NCBI RefSeq assembly: GCF_000003605.2
Contig: NW_003142305.1
Location: 307,259-360,419, forward strand
DNA: 53,161 nucleotides
Direction: 5' to 3'
Source: Saccoglossus kowalevskii
Taxonomy: Eukaryota > Hemichordata > Enteropneusta > Harrimaniidae
Part shown: one piece after another, positions 13,301 to 22,799 of the stretch
How the letters are laid out: every line of letters begins with the position of its first letter
Numbering within the stretch: position 1 is the first letter of the stretch
Program-made: the position numbers and the translations under genes
The notes under the pieces: generated by a model
Databases searched by the model: none
The model's input: only the letters and a program-made list of their open reading frames with translations
What the model was told of the DNA's origin: nothing

Positions 13301-16300
13301 ATATTAAGGTCAGGTCGGTAGCGAATGTTACGTCGAAGCAGATGGCAGTGATTATCGAGGAACCGTCAGCATCACAGAACATGGTAAAACTTGTCAAAAC
13401 TGGTTGTCCCAAACACCACACCCGCATAATAAGATACCGCGAAATTATCTCACTGCTGGTCTCGGTGATCACAACTATTGCAGAAATCCCGATGGTTCGT
13501 CTGCCGCTTGGTGTTACACCACCGACCCTGGTACCACCTATGAAGACTGTGATATTGGGTTACCATCGCCTAATGAGTGTTCACGGGGTTAGTTTGAATT
13601 AAACAATAATTACAGTTGCAAAAGATTGGGCGTTACACGTTCACTGGTTCGGTGACTTTATTTAAAACTAATTTCACATTCAAATTATATGGGCAAATAT
13701 ACTAATAAATACTGTACTATCTGTTGTAATGTACACCAGTCCCAATGCACATTACATGAATAAATATATACAACCAGTTAAATGTGCCCTTTCGTAACTT
13801 GCTTCGTTTCACACTAGTCTCCACACTACATTTTCCATACAAATCAGTCTTTTTTCTTATTTATTCCACCGTAAATGGTGTTGGTTATATACCAGTGCAT
13901 TATTATTAATAATATTGCTTTAATGTATACAGACGTTAGCTGGTTAATACATCGGACGTATCAACAATAGATAAAAAACTAAAGGTTTTGAAAATAAAAA
14001 AACGCCAGTACATTACATACCCGTAAAACAATATTTGCTATATGACACCACCCAGGGAAATAAATCTCACAAAGACGATACGGTGAGATAGCTTTCATAT
14101 TTCTACCCAACAACTATAACTTATTAACACATTGACAATCGTATTATTGTTTTTTGTTTTGTGTTGCAGACATCGCATACATCGGATGCTTTACAATTTT
14201 CGACAACAGCAATACGCTGAAAGGTGCATGGAATGCCTCGGAAGATGCGAATCTGACGCCCGCTATGTGTGTGAGATTATGCGCCAATTACGGCACTTTA
14301 TATGCAACCCTGTTTGTCAACAACGAAGAACCAGGATGTTACTGTAGTAACATATACGATAAAAGCAGGCCATTGGATGATGCTGATTGTTCAGTTGCCT
14401 GCCCGGGTAACAGCGTTCTACACTGTGGTGGTTATGATGCAGAATCCGTGTACTACACAGGAATCCGTATGTATTTTAACTTGAGAAATGTGTTTGTGTA
14501 CTGATTTCTTTTTTAAACAGGCGGCCAGCTAAGCCCTTATTTGCATAGGTTGGTTCATACAGAATTGAATCCGTTAAGATTTAAACGCTGTCATAACCCA
14601 CACTTCGAGGCCGTTTTTCAGCAAACAAACTATAGGTTGAAGAACATTCACGGAGCTGTCAGACAGATATCTAATCTAGAATACTTTTGGATTGTATTTT
14701 TATATGATCCCATATTTGAACAGTGGCGGTATTGCGAGACAATTTTCACATAAATGGTTTGAGTACATAAAACATATTTGGTTTGCAAATAAACTTAACA
14801 AATATATATTTTGTAAATCATTTTCGGCATTGATGTACTGCATTTCAGCAAATTATTAGTTTTTATGCCGATGATGTTGCACGTTGACGCTAGAAAAAAG
14901 ACTGTTTCGACGTGATTATATTTACTATATAGTTCATATCCAAGCTAAGCTAGCTTGAATAACGTGATTTATACAGCTAACATTGGAGTATTGACACGTA
15001 TTTCCACATTGCAAATATGTGGCGAGGTCGGTGAACTTGATGTCTGAAAATATTTCTCATCATAGAGGAATTTAGCATATAATTTCAATTTCTCTTCGAA
15101 ATAACTAAATCGATCAAATGTGCTAGAGAAACATTATTTAATTATCACAGATGTTATATTAGTCGGAGCACGAAAACATTAAATAAGCATATTTTGAAGA
15201 CCTAGCCCGAACTGTGAAGTACCCTGGTTTTGTGTGGTTCAGAGTTAGTTTACGTTCCATGGACATGTCAGCTAGTCAGTGTACGGCTTAGTTTTAGTAC
15301 AGATTAAACATTTGGGTGATTTATGGTCTTTATTATCCTCTTTCATTTTATATCAGTAATAGAAATATTAGTTAGTGCGTGCAAAATTTGCAAATAAATG
15401 TCAAATTCATAACAAAATCGCATGGAAACGGATTAGCCGATCATATTTTTAAAACACATAAATATTTAAATTTCATTATGATATGAGTTGATAAATCGCA
15501 ATAGATCAGTAAAAACTAAGACCTATTTGCGAGGTTGCAATATGTCCTCTATCACACTGCGAAATGTTACACGCAATAGAATATGCAAATGAGAACTTGG
15601 ACGCCTATGATGATGTAACTGTTTTCAGGTAAAAGCAATGCACTCAGAGTAGGTTTTTATAGTATTGCTCATTTCACGCAATCGAAAAAATCACTTTATC
15701 ATTTGGTAAACATGGAATATTATCGCACAAAAAACGAAACATGATATTTATTTACTTCTAGTAGAAATTTCCCGAAGCGTGTCAATTATACTCAATATTT
15801 ATTTTTGTATTGCACGTTATGTAGCATAGTTGTATACACATACCACATACATTTATACGGTGGCGAGTTACAGTGGTTCATGATAAATGCGACAATAATT
15901 GACTGTAATTGTACGAAACCTGCATCCTAATCTGTGTACCAAATAAAGTACGGATACTGGAAAATTATTTGTGTTGATTTAATTATACTACATATAATTC
16001 ATGTTGTTTGGTATCGCCCTTTTGCAGCCACGCCAATAACTGGTACATGTGATCATGGTGGCGATGTTGGATTTTCTTACGGGGATCAGTGTTTTTCTCT
16101 CTATGTCGCCGAGTCTGATACCAGTTTAACATGGATGGATGCCGAGCGAAATTGTGTAATTAATGGCGGTCACCTGGCTAGTATATACGACAGACCCACC
16201 CTTGTGAGTATTTATAATTAATTTGTTCCTTCGAAGACGTCACTGGAAATCGCATTCACCTCTTCATCATTTAAATAAACTATTATATCCGTTAAGTTTG

Positions 16301-19300
16301 TCATAAACAGAAACAGAAACTTTGACTTCTTTCCATTTTTGAGACAACAAAGGGCTACGATGCCCAATGCAAAATTGAAGACAAAAATGTAGAGAAATAC
16401 ATGCTCCTTTCTCTCTATTGAGTCGGAAAGGCACACATAGCACTAAACACATAGTATTAAATGTCGACAAATTGTAGCGCAAACTTATCATATTGAGTAA
16501 CATCATATTATTATATTAATCACGACTTTCACAATGACAATATCCATACTTGGCAATGGTGTTTATTGAATCATTTTATCATACACAGGAAGCATTGGTG
16601 TATCATATATTTGACGCTTACGATGGCGGTGCAATAAAAGATGCCTTTATTGGCATCACACAGTTTGAAAAGAGACATGAATTGAAGTATATTGATGAAG
16701 ATAAAACCATACTTAGTTATGACAGCAGGGATTTATTTTATTATGAAGAACCTAAGACCGATGAATCGCCCAGTCACAACTGTGTTGGTAAATATTGAAT
16801 ATTGCATTTCATCGCGTTACGTTGAACCATGCCTCTTTTATATGGGTATGAATGAAACACGAATTTGCAGTACGCTAAATTCAACAAAACTTGTTATTTT
16901 AATTAATAAAGTAAAACAATTAACTAAGTTAATAATTTAATAACACACGTGATCATTTTTCAAACATTTTTTTATTTCAGTATTGGAAAGTGGTTACAGA
17001 TACAAGATGGCGGTCGGAAGTTGCTCTGACCTCAATGGGTACATATGTGAGAAAGATGCCAGTGGTAGGTATATAAGAACAACATCATTATACTTATTAA
17101 ATCAGTATACTTACACTAGACCTGCATACAATATTTTTTGGATTTTTTTCCATAAAATAAAATATCATGGGAGTGTATAAACATTTCGCGGTAACCCGGC
17201 TTTCACTATTTATTCACTCCCCTATTTTATTTCATTGAAAAAAACACCAGCAAATAAACAAGAGACTGTATGCAAGTAAAGTTCTATCTTGAATCTAAAT
17301 ATGTATCACTAGCGTATTGTTTTTTCACAGTTACAGCGGATCCGGCAAATTGTGGTGTCGACGACCTTGGCGTAGAATATGGTGGCAATTGCTTTCATTT
17401 TGTATCGATGGCACTGCCGTGGTCGAATGCAAATTTCATCTGTTCGAAGTATGGAGGAAGGCTAGCTACAATACCGGACAGGGCTACACATGTGAGTTTT
17501 CATTTCCATATCATGATAAAGAGTCTTGGCAATGGACTCACAATACACATTTTCTATAAATCGCGCATTTAGGGAAGTGGGAAAAGGACATACCATAGGG
17601 AAATCATGAACACAAAAAAAAATGATTGACAAAAATTAAGAGAACAATTCTTAATATCAAAACAAAAAGTATACTACACTACATAGTCAAATCTGTAAGA
17701 GAATGATATATAAACTACATGGAATTAAGTAGGAACATCACATCAAACGGTTTTTGTTTGAAACCTGCAGCTGCAACGGTGACATTGATGTCACTTGGAA
17801 TCATCTGTGTAACAGTTATTGTATTTAATCACGTGCCAAAATTATCTGACAAAACACCAATCTCAGTGTCAAGGCTAGTCTAACCCTTGGTTTAATAGTT
17901 TCTAACCCTTGGTTTAATAGTTTAGACAAAAAAAGACATAGTCTTTTTCAAAAGTCTGCATAATGTACTACCGGCTTGGACATATCGAATTGGTAGGAAA
18001 ATATATACCCAGTAGGTTGGAGAGAGTGGGATATTGCTTTAACGTTGTGGAACATTCAGGATAGTAAAATTAAAAGTATCTCTCTTGTCATACAGTCTGG
18101 ATTATTGTCTTAAAATCAAATACAAAGAGCCGATCTAAGTATGAATCAGAAGAAACAGATTCTGTAGTATTCTGAATATATCAGAATGGATATATCATTG
18201 GCATATTAATGAATTTAGAATGGTTGGTACATCATCAATAAATCTGAATTTGGCTTCATACGAATATTGGAATAATTTGCCATCAAAGAAGCACCATTTG
18301 TTTCCATCGGAATCTCGATACTTTGTTTAAACATATATCCTCCAAACTCGAAAAATATATATGTTGTCAATACAATAATGTTATCTTTCGTGTAGAAAGG
18401 TTTTGCGTCAGTCTTGTTCTGTGTAGCGATGTTCTTAATGCGTAATTTCAATTTAACAAATGAATCGCTTCTTGGTGAATGGATGACACAAAGGCCGTTC
18501 AAATAGTCTTCCTTCAATGAAAATTAAGTTTTTGAGAGACTTGTTCATATACTATTACTAGATTATAGCAAACGACTACACATCACTGGCACAAGCAATC
18601 GATGGTCGATTCCAGCGATGATTCCAGCGACATTGTCCCATTGATTGTGTCATGTTGACGTCATGTTGAAGCGTTCTATCACTAGAAGGTGCAATTTATT
18701 TGTTTCAGGAATTTCTTCGCCGGCCGTTTTTGTTATCTGGTAATACAGGCAATGTATGGATTGGATCACATTATGATACTGGAGTGGGTGCTTTGCTGTA
18801 TGCAGATAACACGCCTGTAGGAACGTACACTCCTATCACCGATCTTGTTAACGAGAGCGGAGACTGTGTTGGTATGTACATTGCATTCTTAACATTGCTC
18901 ATACCGCCATGCTTTGTGCGGCGCAGGTGGGTAATTAATTTATTAATAAAAGCTTTTCATTAATTGTGTTTTTCGAATTGAATGTCGTGAGATTATTTAT
19001 TGTAAAAACGGTGAAAACAAACATCCTGCAAAAACAAAAACATATTCAATTTTTCTTTTCCGGTCTGCTTACAGTGGTGATGCGCATTTTCCGAGTTTAG
19101 GGTTCGAATCTCGTGGTTCGTATGTGCCCGTAATTTTGAGGTTTCACTATCTATTCCCACAGTATCGATGGAATTTAAAAGTAGGATATGATATGGGAAT
19201 ATAATATATGTTGACAGATATTGTATGCATTATATGGGTTTCAAAACTAAATTTAATGTGATAATATCTAAGTTAAATGTATTGTTTGATATCTTCTATT

Positions 19301-21879
19301 CTAGAAACCATTATTATCTGTAATCTTGACGTATGTCTTTCGGAAAGTGATCTCCCAGGATTACCGTTGATAAAATAATTTAATAACATGTTCATTTATC
19401 ATCGCAGTACGACAAATTTGGTTATGGCATCATGTGTTATTAGTAATGTCAGGGAAGTGTTAATACATGATTTTAATGGTGGCAAGATTTCCAAATGTAT
19501 CACATTCTATACTGTTGCGAATTACGAACGTCCTAATAACCTTAATCAATCGTTTAAAAATGTATCGCTTAATTTAAAATTTTGTAAAAATCTTTTATGT
19601 AAGTCACTACGTACCTCAAATATAATGTCAGCAAATTCAGTTTCATTACCTTACTATATATATAATTTTCTGGTTTCAGAGATGCATTACGAATACTATT
19701 ATGTTTGGACTCGCCAGAGCTGCACATCAAACAACTTATTCATCTGTCAGGAAGGTAAGTAATGGAAGTGAAATAATTTAACTAGCAGAATGAGTATAAG
19801 TGGTAACAAAAATCAAGGAATATAAACGTCTGCTCCAGTGTACAAATTGAGGATTTGCAATCTTAGATCGAATTTTCCCCAGTGACGAATGAATCAAAAT
19901 AGTTTTCTGCAAACGTAAGTGATCTGACAAAAATACAATGTGTGTGTTTAATGTATATTGCTCACTTTATGATAATATAAATTATATTATTTAATCGTCG
20001 TCGTAAGTGTGTTTTCCCTAAAGTTATTTTCACATATATGTCTGCCATCGTGAAAATTAACACAGTCAGTCTCCTTGAATAATTATTCATGTTTATGCAA
20101 ATACGAAGGGAATAATAGATCAGCTTTGGCGAGTAAGGTCTACCCATTTGTTCAAACAACGCCCCCCTTTTTAGAGTGATTCGTGATTGTAGGAAATATA
20201 TAACAGGTCCACTTTCATACATTAAAGCGCACCAGACTTATTGATAGGCACTATAACAATGCTCGCTTGCAATAATCGCAATATGATTGTGCTCATGACT
20301 AGGTTCATGTGAGGAATGTCGGAGTGATTGCCCGCCATGATTGAACTGTTGTTTGGAATGTATATTATCATATATAATCCTGCCATTGACCGAGTGTAAC
20401 CGAGTGTAATAATGGCTGGTCAGACTCAGCTTAACATATCCCTAGTATATATTATCCCTGCTACAACACAGATGTGTCTCGGAAATTATGCTTAAAGTTC
20501 AGGTGTCTGTGTTCAAATTGACTTCGCCTTACCAAATACAACAAACGTTTTGAAGTTTTAACATATTATTATAAAGGTTATTGATGAAGCTAATCATAAC
20601 TTGTTCGAATCCTGCTCCACACACCACTACATTACACATGCTTCAAGCACCGGACCTTCCAGTTTACTTTATATTTTACTGTTGATTATGTACTATACTA
20701 TGAGAATTAATTCAACATATGCCCCGGTTATCAAGGCTACTGATTAATTTTTTTTACAAACACATTATAAGTGGAAGAGCACACATAAAGTAAACAATGA
20801 TTTCGGTATATATAATAGGTAATCGTTAATTAATTGAGACTAGCTTCGGAGGTCAGCCATTCATACTAATGTTATTTTTTGTTATATGCCACAAATGCGT
20901 GATAAATGTGTTTAACACTTTTTTATTTTAGATTTGGATATAGCGACTGGATGTCCATACGGTAAGCAATGTTGTATATTTTTGTTGTGTCGTATTACTA
21001 TATACATTCTTCAAAGCATACAGTGATGCTCCCTGAGCAACCAATTTTCTTTTGAGGTTTGATTGGAGTTCTCTGCATTGGTAATCCATATTACATAATT
21101 TTTAACTGTCTTTCGTTGTAGGCTGGACGTATGACAGTGGTAGCTGTTATTCGTACAAAGAAGGTACGGATTTTGAGACTATTTATATGATGTCACTGGC
21201 CATGAGCAATATGTGAGTATTTCTTTTTTTGCGAGACATTATTCATATACTTACATAGTAGTGTATGTGGCTTAAATGTGAATATTTGTCTGTATTTTCA
21301 GGGCTGGTGCTGATTTGGTAACTATAATCGACGCCGCGGAAAATCAGTTTGTTAAAGATTTTGCCCTGAGTTCTTGTACATCGTGTCAATACGCATGGAT
21401 TGGTAAGCCTATTTAACGTGTGATTGGTTGTTAGACAGAGGTTACCATAAGTAATTGTATTTCTGTCGTAGCAAGGCTCCTCACTAATGATTGGTAAAGG
21501 TATTGCGGGACATCCGTCGTGTTATCGACATAATTATTCTCAAATATGTGGTCCTTTGTTCACATCGCTCGTTCTTTTTACAGTCAGATGTAATAAAAAT
21601 TATCTCACGATAATATTTAAATCGTTGACTATAACGAGACGTGTGCTCAGTTATGTCATTTTTCGTTTCATCACAGGATATACGGACATGTACGAGGAAA
21701 ACCTATTTGAGTGGATACGATACGAGGGATCATCATACACAAACTGGTCTCCATCAAATCCAGTTAACAGTGCGTTAAACAATTGCGTGGTCATCGATTT
21801 GAGCGACGGAACATGGATTAATAACCTGTGTCTAGAATCCCTCCCGTATGTGTGTGAGATTACGCCGTTTACAGTGTAG
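7237..21879 (+). CDS. Gene 1: secreted EGF-kringle-WSC-3xCTLD mosaic protein, 14 exons, 707 aa
   Basis: Coding exons are 7237-7344, 12601-12757, 13309-13587, 14170-14466, 16028-16203, 16589-16787, 16981-17064, 17331-17491, 18709-18871, 19680-19754, 20932-20961, 21122-21212, 21302-21402 and 21677-21879. All junctions are GT-AG and every phase joins, summing to 2124 nt including the stop. Domain order is signal peptide (1-21), EGF-like (about 45-82), kringle (95-179), WSC (about 185-279), CTLD1 (about 286-430), CTLD2 (about 440-565) and CTLD3 (574-702). I see no transmembrane segment or GPI-type tail, so the product should be secreted. An adjacent kringle-WSC pair is the hallmark of Kremen receptors, but Kremen continues with CUB and a membrane anchor rather than lectin domains. 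A role as an extracellular recognition or matrix protein is inferred. Transcript evidence is lacking, so extra or alternative exons cannot be excluded. Confidence 0.85.
7345..12600. other. Intron 1 of gene 1 (5.3 kb)
   Basis: The intron is bounded by a gtaagg donor and a ttatactag acceptor. It contains a hAT-type non-autonomous element at 11921-12146. A G-rich GT tract lies near 12330-12362, and a palindromic cluster of CACGTG/ACGTG motifs lies near 11488-11508. I found no additional exon in phase. Confidence 0.6.
11921..12146. mobile_element. Non-autonomous hAT-type element (MITE)
   Basis: A 226-bp segment begins ACAGTGGC and ends GCCACTGT, an 8-bp terminal inverted repeat. A looser GGCGGCA/TGCCGCC complement lies just inside. 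Internally there are G/C-run blocks and a GGGGGCATGCTCCC palindrome. CAGTGGCG termini and this G-rich interior are typical of non-autonomous hAT elements of marine animals (family knowledge). The candidate 8-bp target duplication matches poorly, so the copy is old or the ends are slightly misplaced. Confidence 0.6.
12601..12757 (+). CDS. Gene 1 exon 2: EGF-like domain
   Basis: Residues 37-88 contain C47, C52, C58, C69, C71 and C81 in the EGF order, with a DxxxPC start and a YxCxC...GxxC finish. Two extra cysteines, C38 and C62, could form an additional bridge. The exon runs from phase 0 to phase 1. Without a DxD/N-x-E start and hydroxylation motif, it does not look like a clear calcium-binding EGF. 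Confidence 0.75.
13018..13133. mobile_element. Small GC-rich palindromic element in intron 2 of gene 1
   Basis: CGTCACCTGCGCA at the left end is matched in inverse by TGCGCAGGCGACG at the right end (12 of 13 pairs). The 116-bp segment is much richer in G+C than its surroundings and includes a TGTAAACATGTT-type inner palindrome. This suggests a tiny MITE. A cluster of regulatory sites is the alternative. Confidence 0.4.
13309..13587 (+). CDS. Gene 1 exon 3: kringle domain
   Basis: This single exon (phase 1-1, 93 codons) holds a complete kringle. The six cysteines are C95, C117, C146, C157, C169 and C179. Diagnostic blocks are DYRGTVS, GKTCQNW, PHPHNKIPRNY, NYCRNPDG and WCYTTDPG. Residues at the lysine-binding site are only partly conserved: the DxD pair seen in plasminogen kringles is replaced by DPGTTYED, so ligand preference is unknown. 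A kringle is normally coded in one or two phase-1 exons, as here. Confidence 0.93.
14170..14466 (+). CDS. Gene 1 exon 4: WSC domain
   Basis: This is one symmetric phase 1-1 exon of 99 codons. It carries the WSC pattern YIGCF, MCVRLCANYG, PGCYCSN, DADCSVACPGN and CGGY, with eight cysteines. WSC domains are putative carbohydrate-binding modules found in Kremen, polycystin-1 and fungal stress sensors. The block directly follows the kringle, as it does in Kremen. Confidence 0.92.
14467..16027. other. Intron 4 of gene 1 (1.56 kb)
   Basis: The intron has a gtatgt donor and a cttttgcag acceptor. It separates the kringle-WSC half from the lectin half. I see no transposon, repeat or in-phase exon in it. 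Confidence 0.6.
16028..17064 (+). CDS. Gene 1 exons 5-7: C-type lectin-like domain 1
   Basis: Exons 16028-16203, 16589-16787 and 16981-17064 have phases 1-0, 0-1 and 1-1. The CTLD pattern is GDQCFSL, LTWMDAERNC, GGHLASI, AFIGI (standing for the usual WIGL), HNCV and GSCSDLNGYICE. The long loop is unusual (QFEKRHELKYIDEDKT) and has neither EPN/QPD nor WND, so calcium-dependent sugar binding by the canonical site is unlikely. The cysteine framework is retained. Confidence 0.85.
17331..19754 (+). CDS. Gene 1 exons 8-10: C-type lectin-like domain 2
   Basis: Exons 17331-17491, 18709-18871 and 19680-19754 repeat the 1-0, 0-1, 1-1 phase pattern of CTLD1. Motifs are GGNCFHF, PWSNANFIC, GGRLATIPD, VWIGS, GDCV and QSCTSNNLFICQE. 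The canonical EPN and WND motifs are absent. The last exon could begin in-frame far upstream (open from 19388), but the tggtttcag acceptor at 19679 gives the CTLD-like length and correct phase. Confidence 0.85.
17492..18708. other. Intron 8 of gene 1 (1.2 kb)
   Basis: It holds a decayed antisense reverse transcriptase (about 17940-18517). It also holds a perfect 22-bp direct duplication at about 17878-17924 (TCTAACCCTTGGTTTAATAG repeated once), next to the 3' side of that remnant. Confidence 0.7.
17940..18517 (-). mobile_element. Decayed reverse transcriptase fragment (Penelope-like or related retroelement)
   Basis: A 100-codon minus-strand open frame (18517 to 18215) contains YTKDNI, FFEFGGYMFKQSIEIPMETN and SLMAN. 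These match the RT region of an animal retroelement family whose consensus carries FGG-x-x-FQQ-x-x-GIPMGTN-x-A. Downstream, broken by stops and frameshifts, are TTESVSSDSYLDRLF and, in another frame, SNIPLSP. These match the C-terminal part of the same family in the same order. The copy is non-functional and antisense to gene 1. I am confident of RT origin, less so of the family name. Confidence 0.72.
18872..19679. other. Intron 9 of gene 1
   Basis: This is an 808-bp intron (gtatgt donor, tggtttcag acceptor). Its last 290 bp are open in the frame of the following exon. I consider this chance, since the reading is low-complexity and not CTLD-like. Nothing else is visible. Confidence 0.55.
19755..20931. 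other. Intron 10 of gene 1
   Basis: This 1.18-kb intron has a gtaagt donor and an acceptor preceded by a T-run. It separates CTLD2 from the CTLD3 unit. No repeats, elements or in-phase exons are visible. Confidence 0.55.
20932..20961 (+). CDS. Gene 1 exon 11: 30-nt microexon
   Basis: The exon has a tttattttag acceptor and a gtaagc donor, in phase 1-1. It encodes DLDIATGCPY plus the first base of Gly. It supplies the first cysteine (C574) and linker of CTLD3. The next exon reads GWTYDSGSCY, so together they form the normal CTLD opening CP-x-GW. Skipping it would keep frame and delete only this cysteine. Confidence 0.75.
21122..21879 (+). CDS. Gene 1 exons 12-14: C-type lectin-like domain 3 and stop
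   Basis: Exons 21122-21212, 21302-21402 and 21677-21879 have phases 1-2, 2-1 and 1-end. Motifs are GWTYDSGSCYSY, AGADLVTIIDAAENQFV, YAWIG, FEWIRYEGSSYTNWSPSNP, NNCVVID, GTWINNLC and LPYVCE. This is the most canonical of the three CTLDs. Even so, the sugar/calcium triplets are changed: SNP (667-669) where EPN is expected and WIN (687-689) where WND is expected. The protein ends ITPFTV-stop, with no anchor. Intron positions differ from CTLD1 and CTLD2, pointing to a separate origin. Confidence 0.92.
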
Positions 21880-22799
21880 ATCGACGTATTTTTTTGTCTT
21901 GGAACCCAACTACGTGAGGTACTTGGTTCTGTGATGACGCGCATAAACGCCACCAAGTGGCTATAGCGTCAGTTGTTATGAACCGTGACCAGCCGTATGC
22001 AAATCAGTTACAAATAGTACATTAGGATGATATGTAAATCGTTATGATCACTCTAAACCATTTGTTTCAAGGGATAAAGAGATGTACTTTCACTCAATTA
22101 TTATTTTTCTAATTCTTTTTAGAGAATAATCTAACATGGTTGCGTTTGACTGCCAGTTGTAATGTCAATAAAGTACACTTCTATGCAATTTGACATCAAT
22201 ATATTATAAAATATTATTAATCTTGAGCAATGTTTTTCATGTAGCATCTTGATAAAACTGAAACCTTTGCTTTACTAGCAAACCTAGTTTGATGAAATAT
22301 TCCAATGCACATGCGTTCTGAATTTATCTATACGTACTGCTAAGTACAAACTCATGAATTTCATGAATCATGAATAATGTAAAGTTATTATTATTATTTT
22401 ATGATATCATACGCCACTGATTTTATCAAGATGTAATATCAAATAAAACGACTTGAACATTCTTAAAATATCAAAAAGTATTCACATTGTCCCTTGAGTG
22501 AGTTCTATGTCTTCAGTCTATATTGTGAACTACACCCCGAAACTCAGATTGCAAGGAAAGAAATCATTATCTGAATTTAAATACCACACCAAATAATATA
22601 ACCACACACAACGTTGCTTAAATACTATATTTATCTATATTATAGATGTGTATAACTAATACAAGTATATATTGAATGACACTTAAGTCATTGAAACTTG
22701 CACACTGTACATCTAATTTATAATTCCACTAGAACTGTTTGTTGATAATATCGTTAGAAAGTTAAGACTGATTTCGTATATTCATGTTCAGACTACTTT
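21880..22799. other. Convergent intergenic gap (920 bp)
   Basis: Both genes end here, tail to tail. It must contain the 3' UTRs of gene 1 (plus) and gene 2 (minus). A plus-strand AATAAA lies at 22167-22172 and another at 22442-22447. On the minus strand only weak poly(A) variants are visible, such as TATAAA around 22717-22722. Confidence 0.65.
22167..22172 (+). other. Probable poly(A) signal of gene 1
   Basis: This is a canonical AATAAA 288 bp downstream of the gene 1 stop codon, the first on this strand. It would give a 3' UTR of about 0.3 kb. A second AATAAA at 22442-22447 could give a longer form. Confidence 0.5.

Noticed and set aside
19388..19679. Long in-frame upstream extension of the last CTLD2 exon.
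   Set aside because: The reading is low-complexity and makes the CTLD far too long, while the acceptor at 19679 gives the right phase and the same layout as CTLD1.
21487..21676. In-frame upstream extension of the final exon of gene 1.
   Set aside because: The acceptor tcatcacag at 21676 joins exon 13 in phase and directly continues the CTLD after WIG. The upstream part is hydrophobic intron translation.
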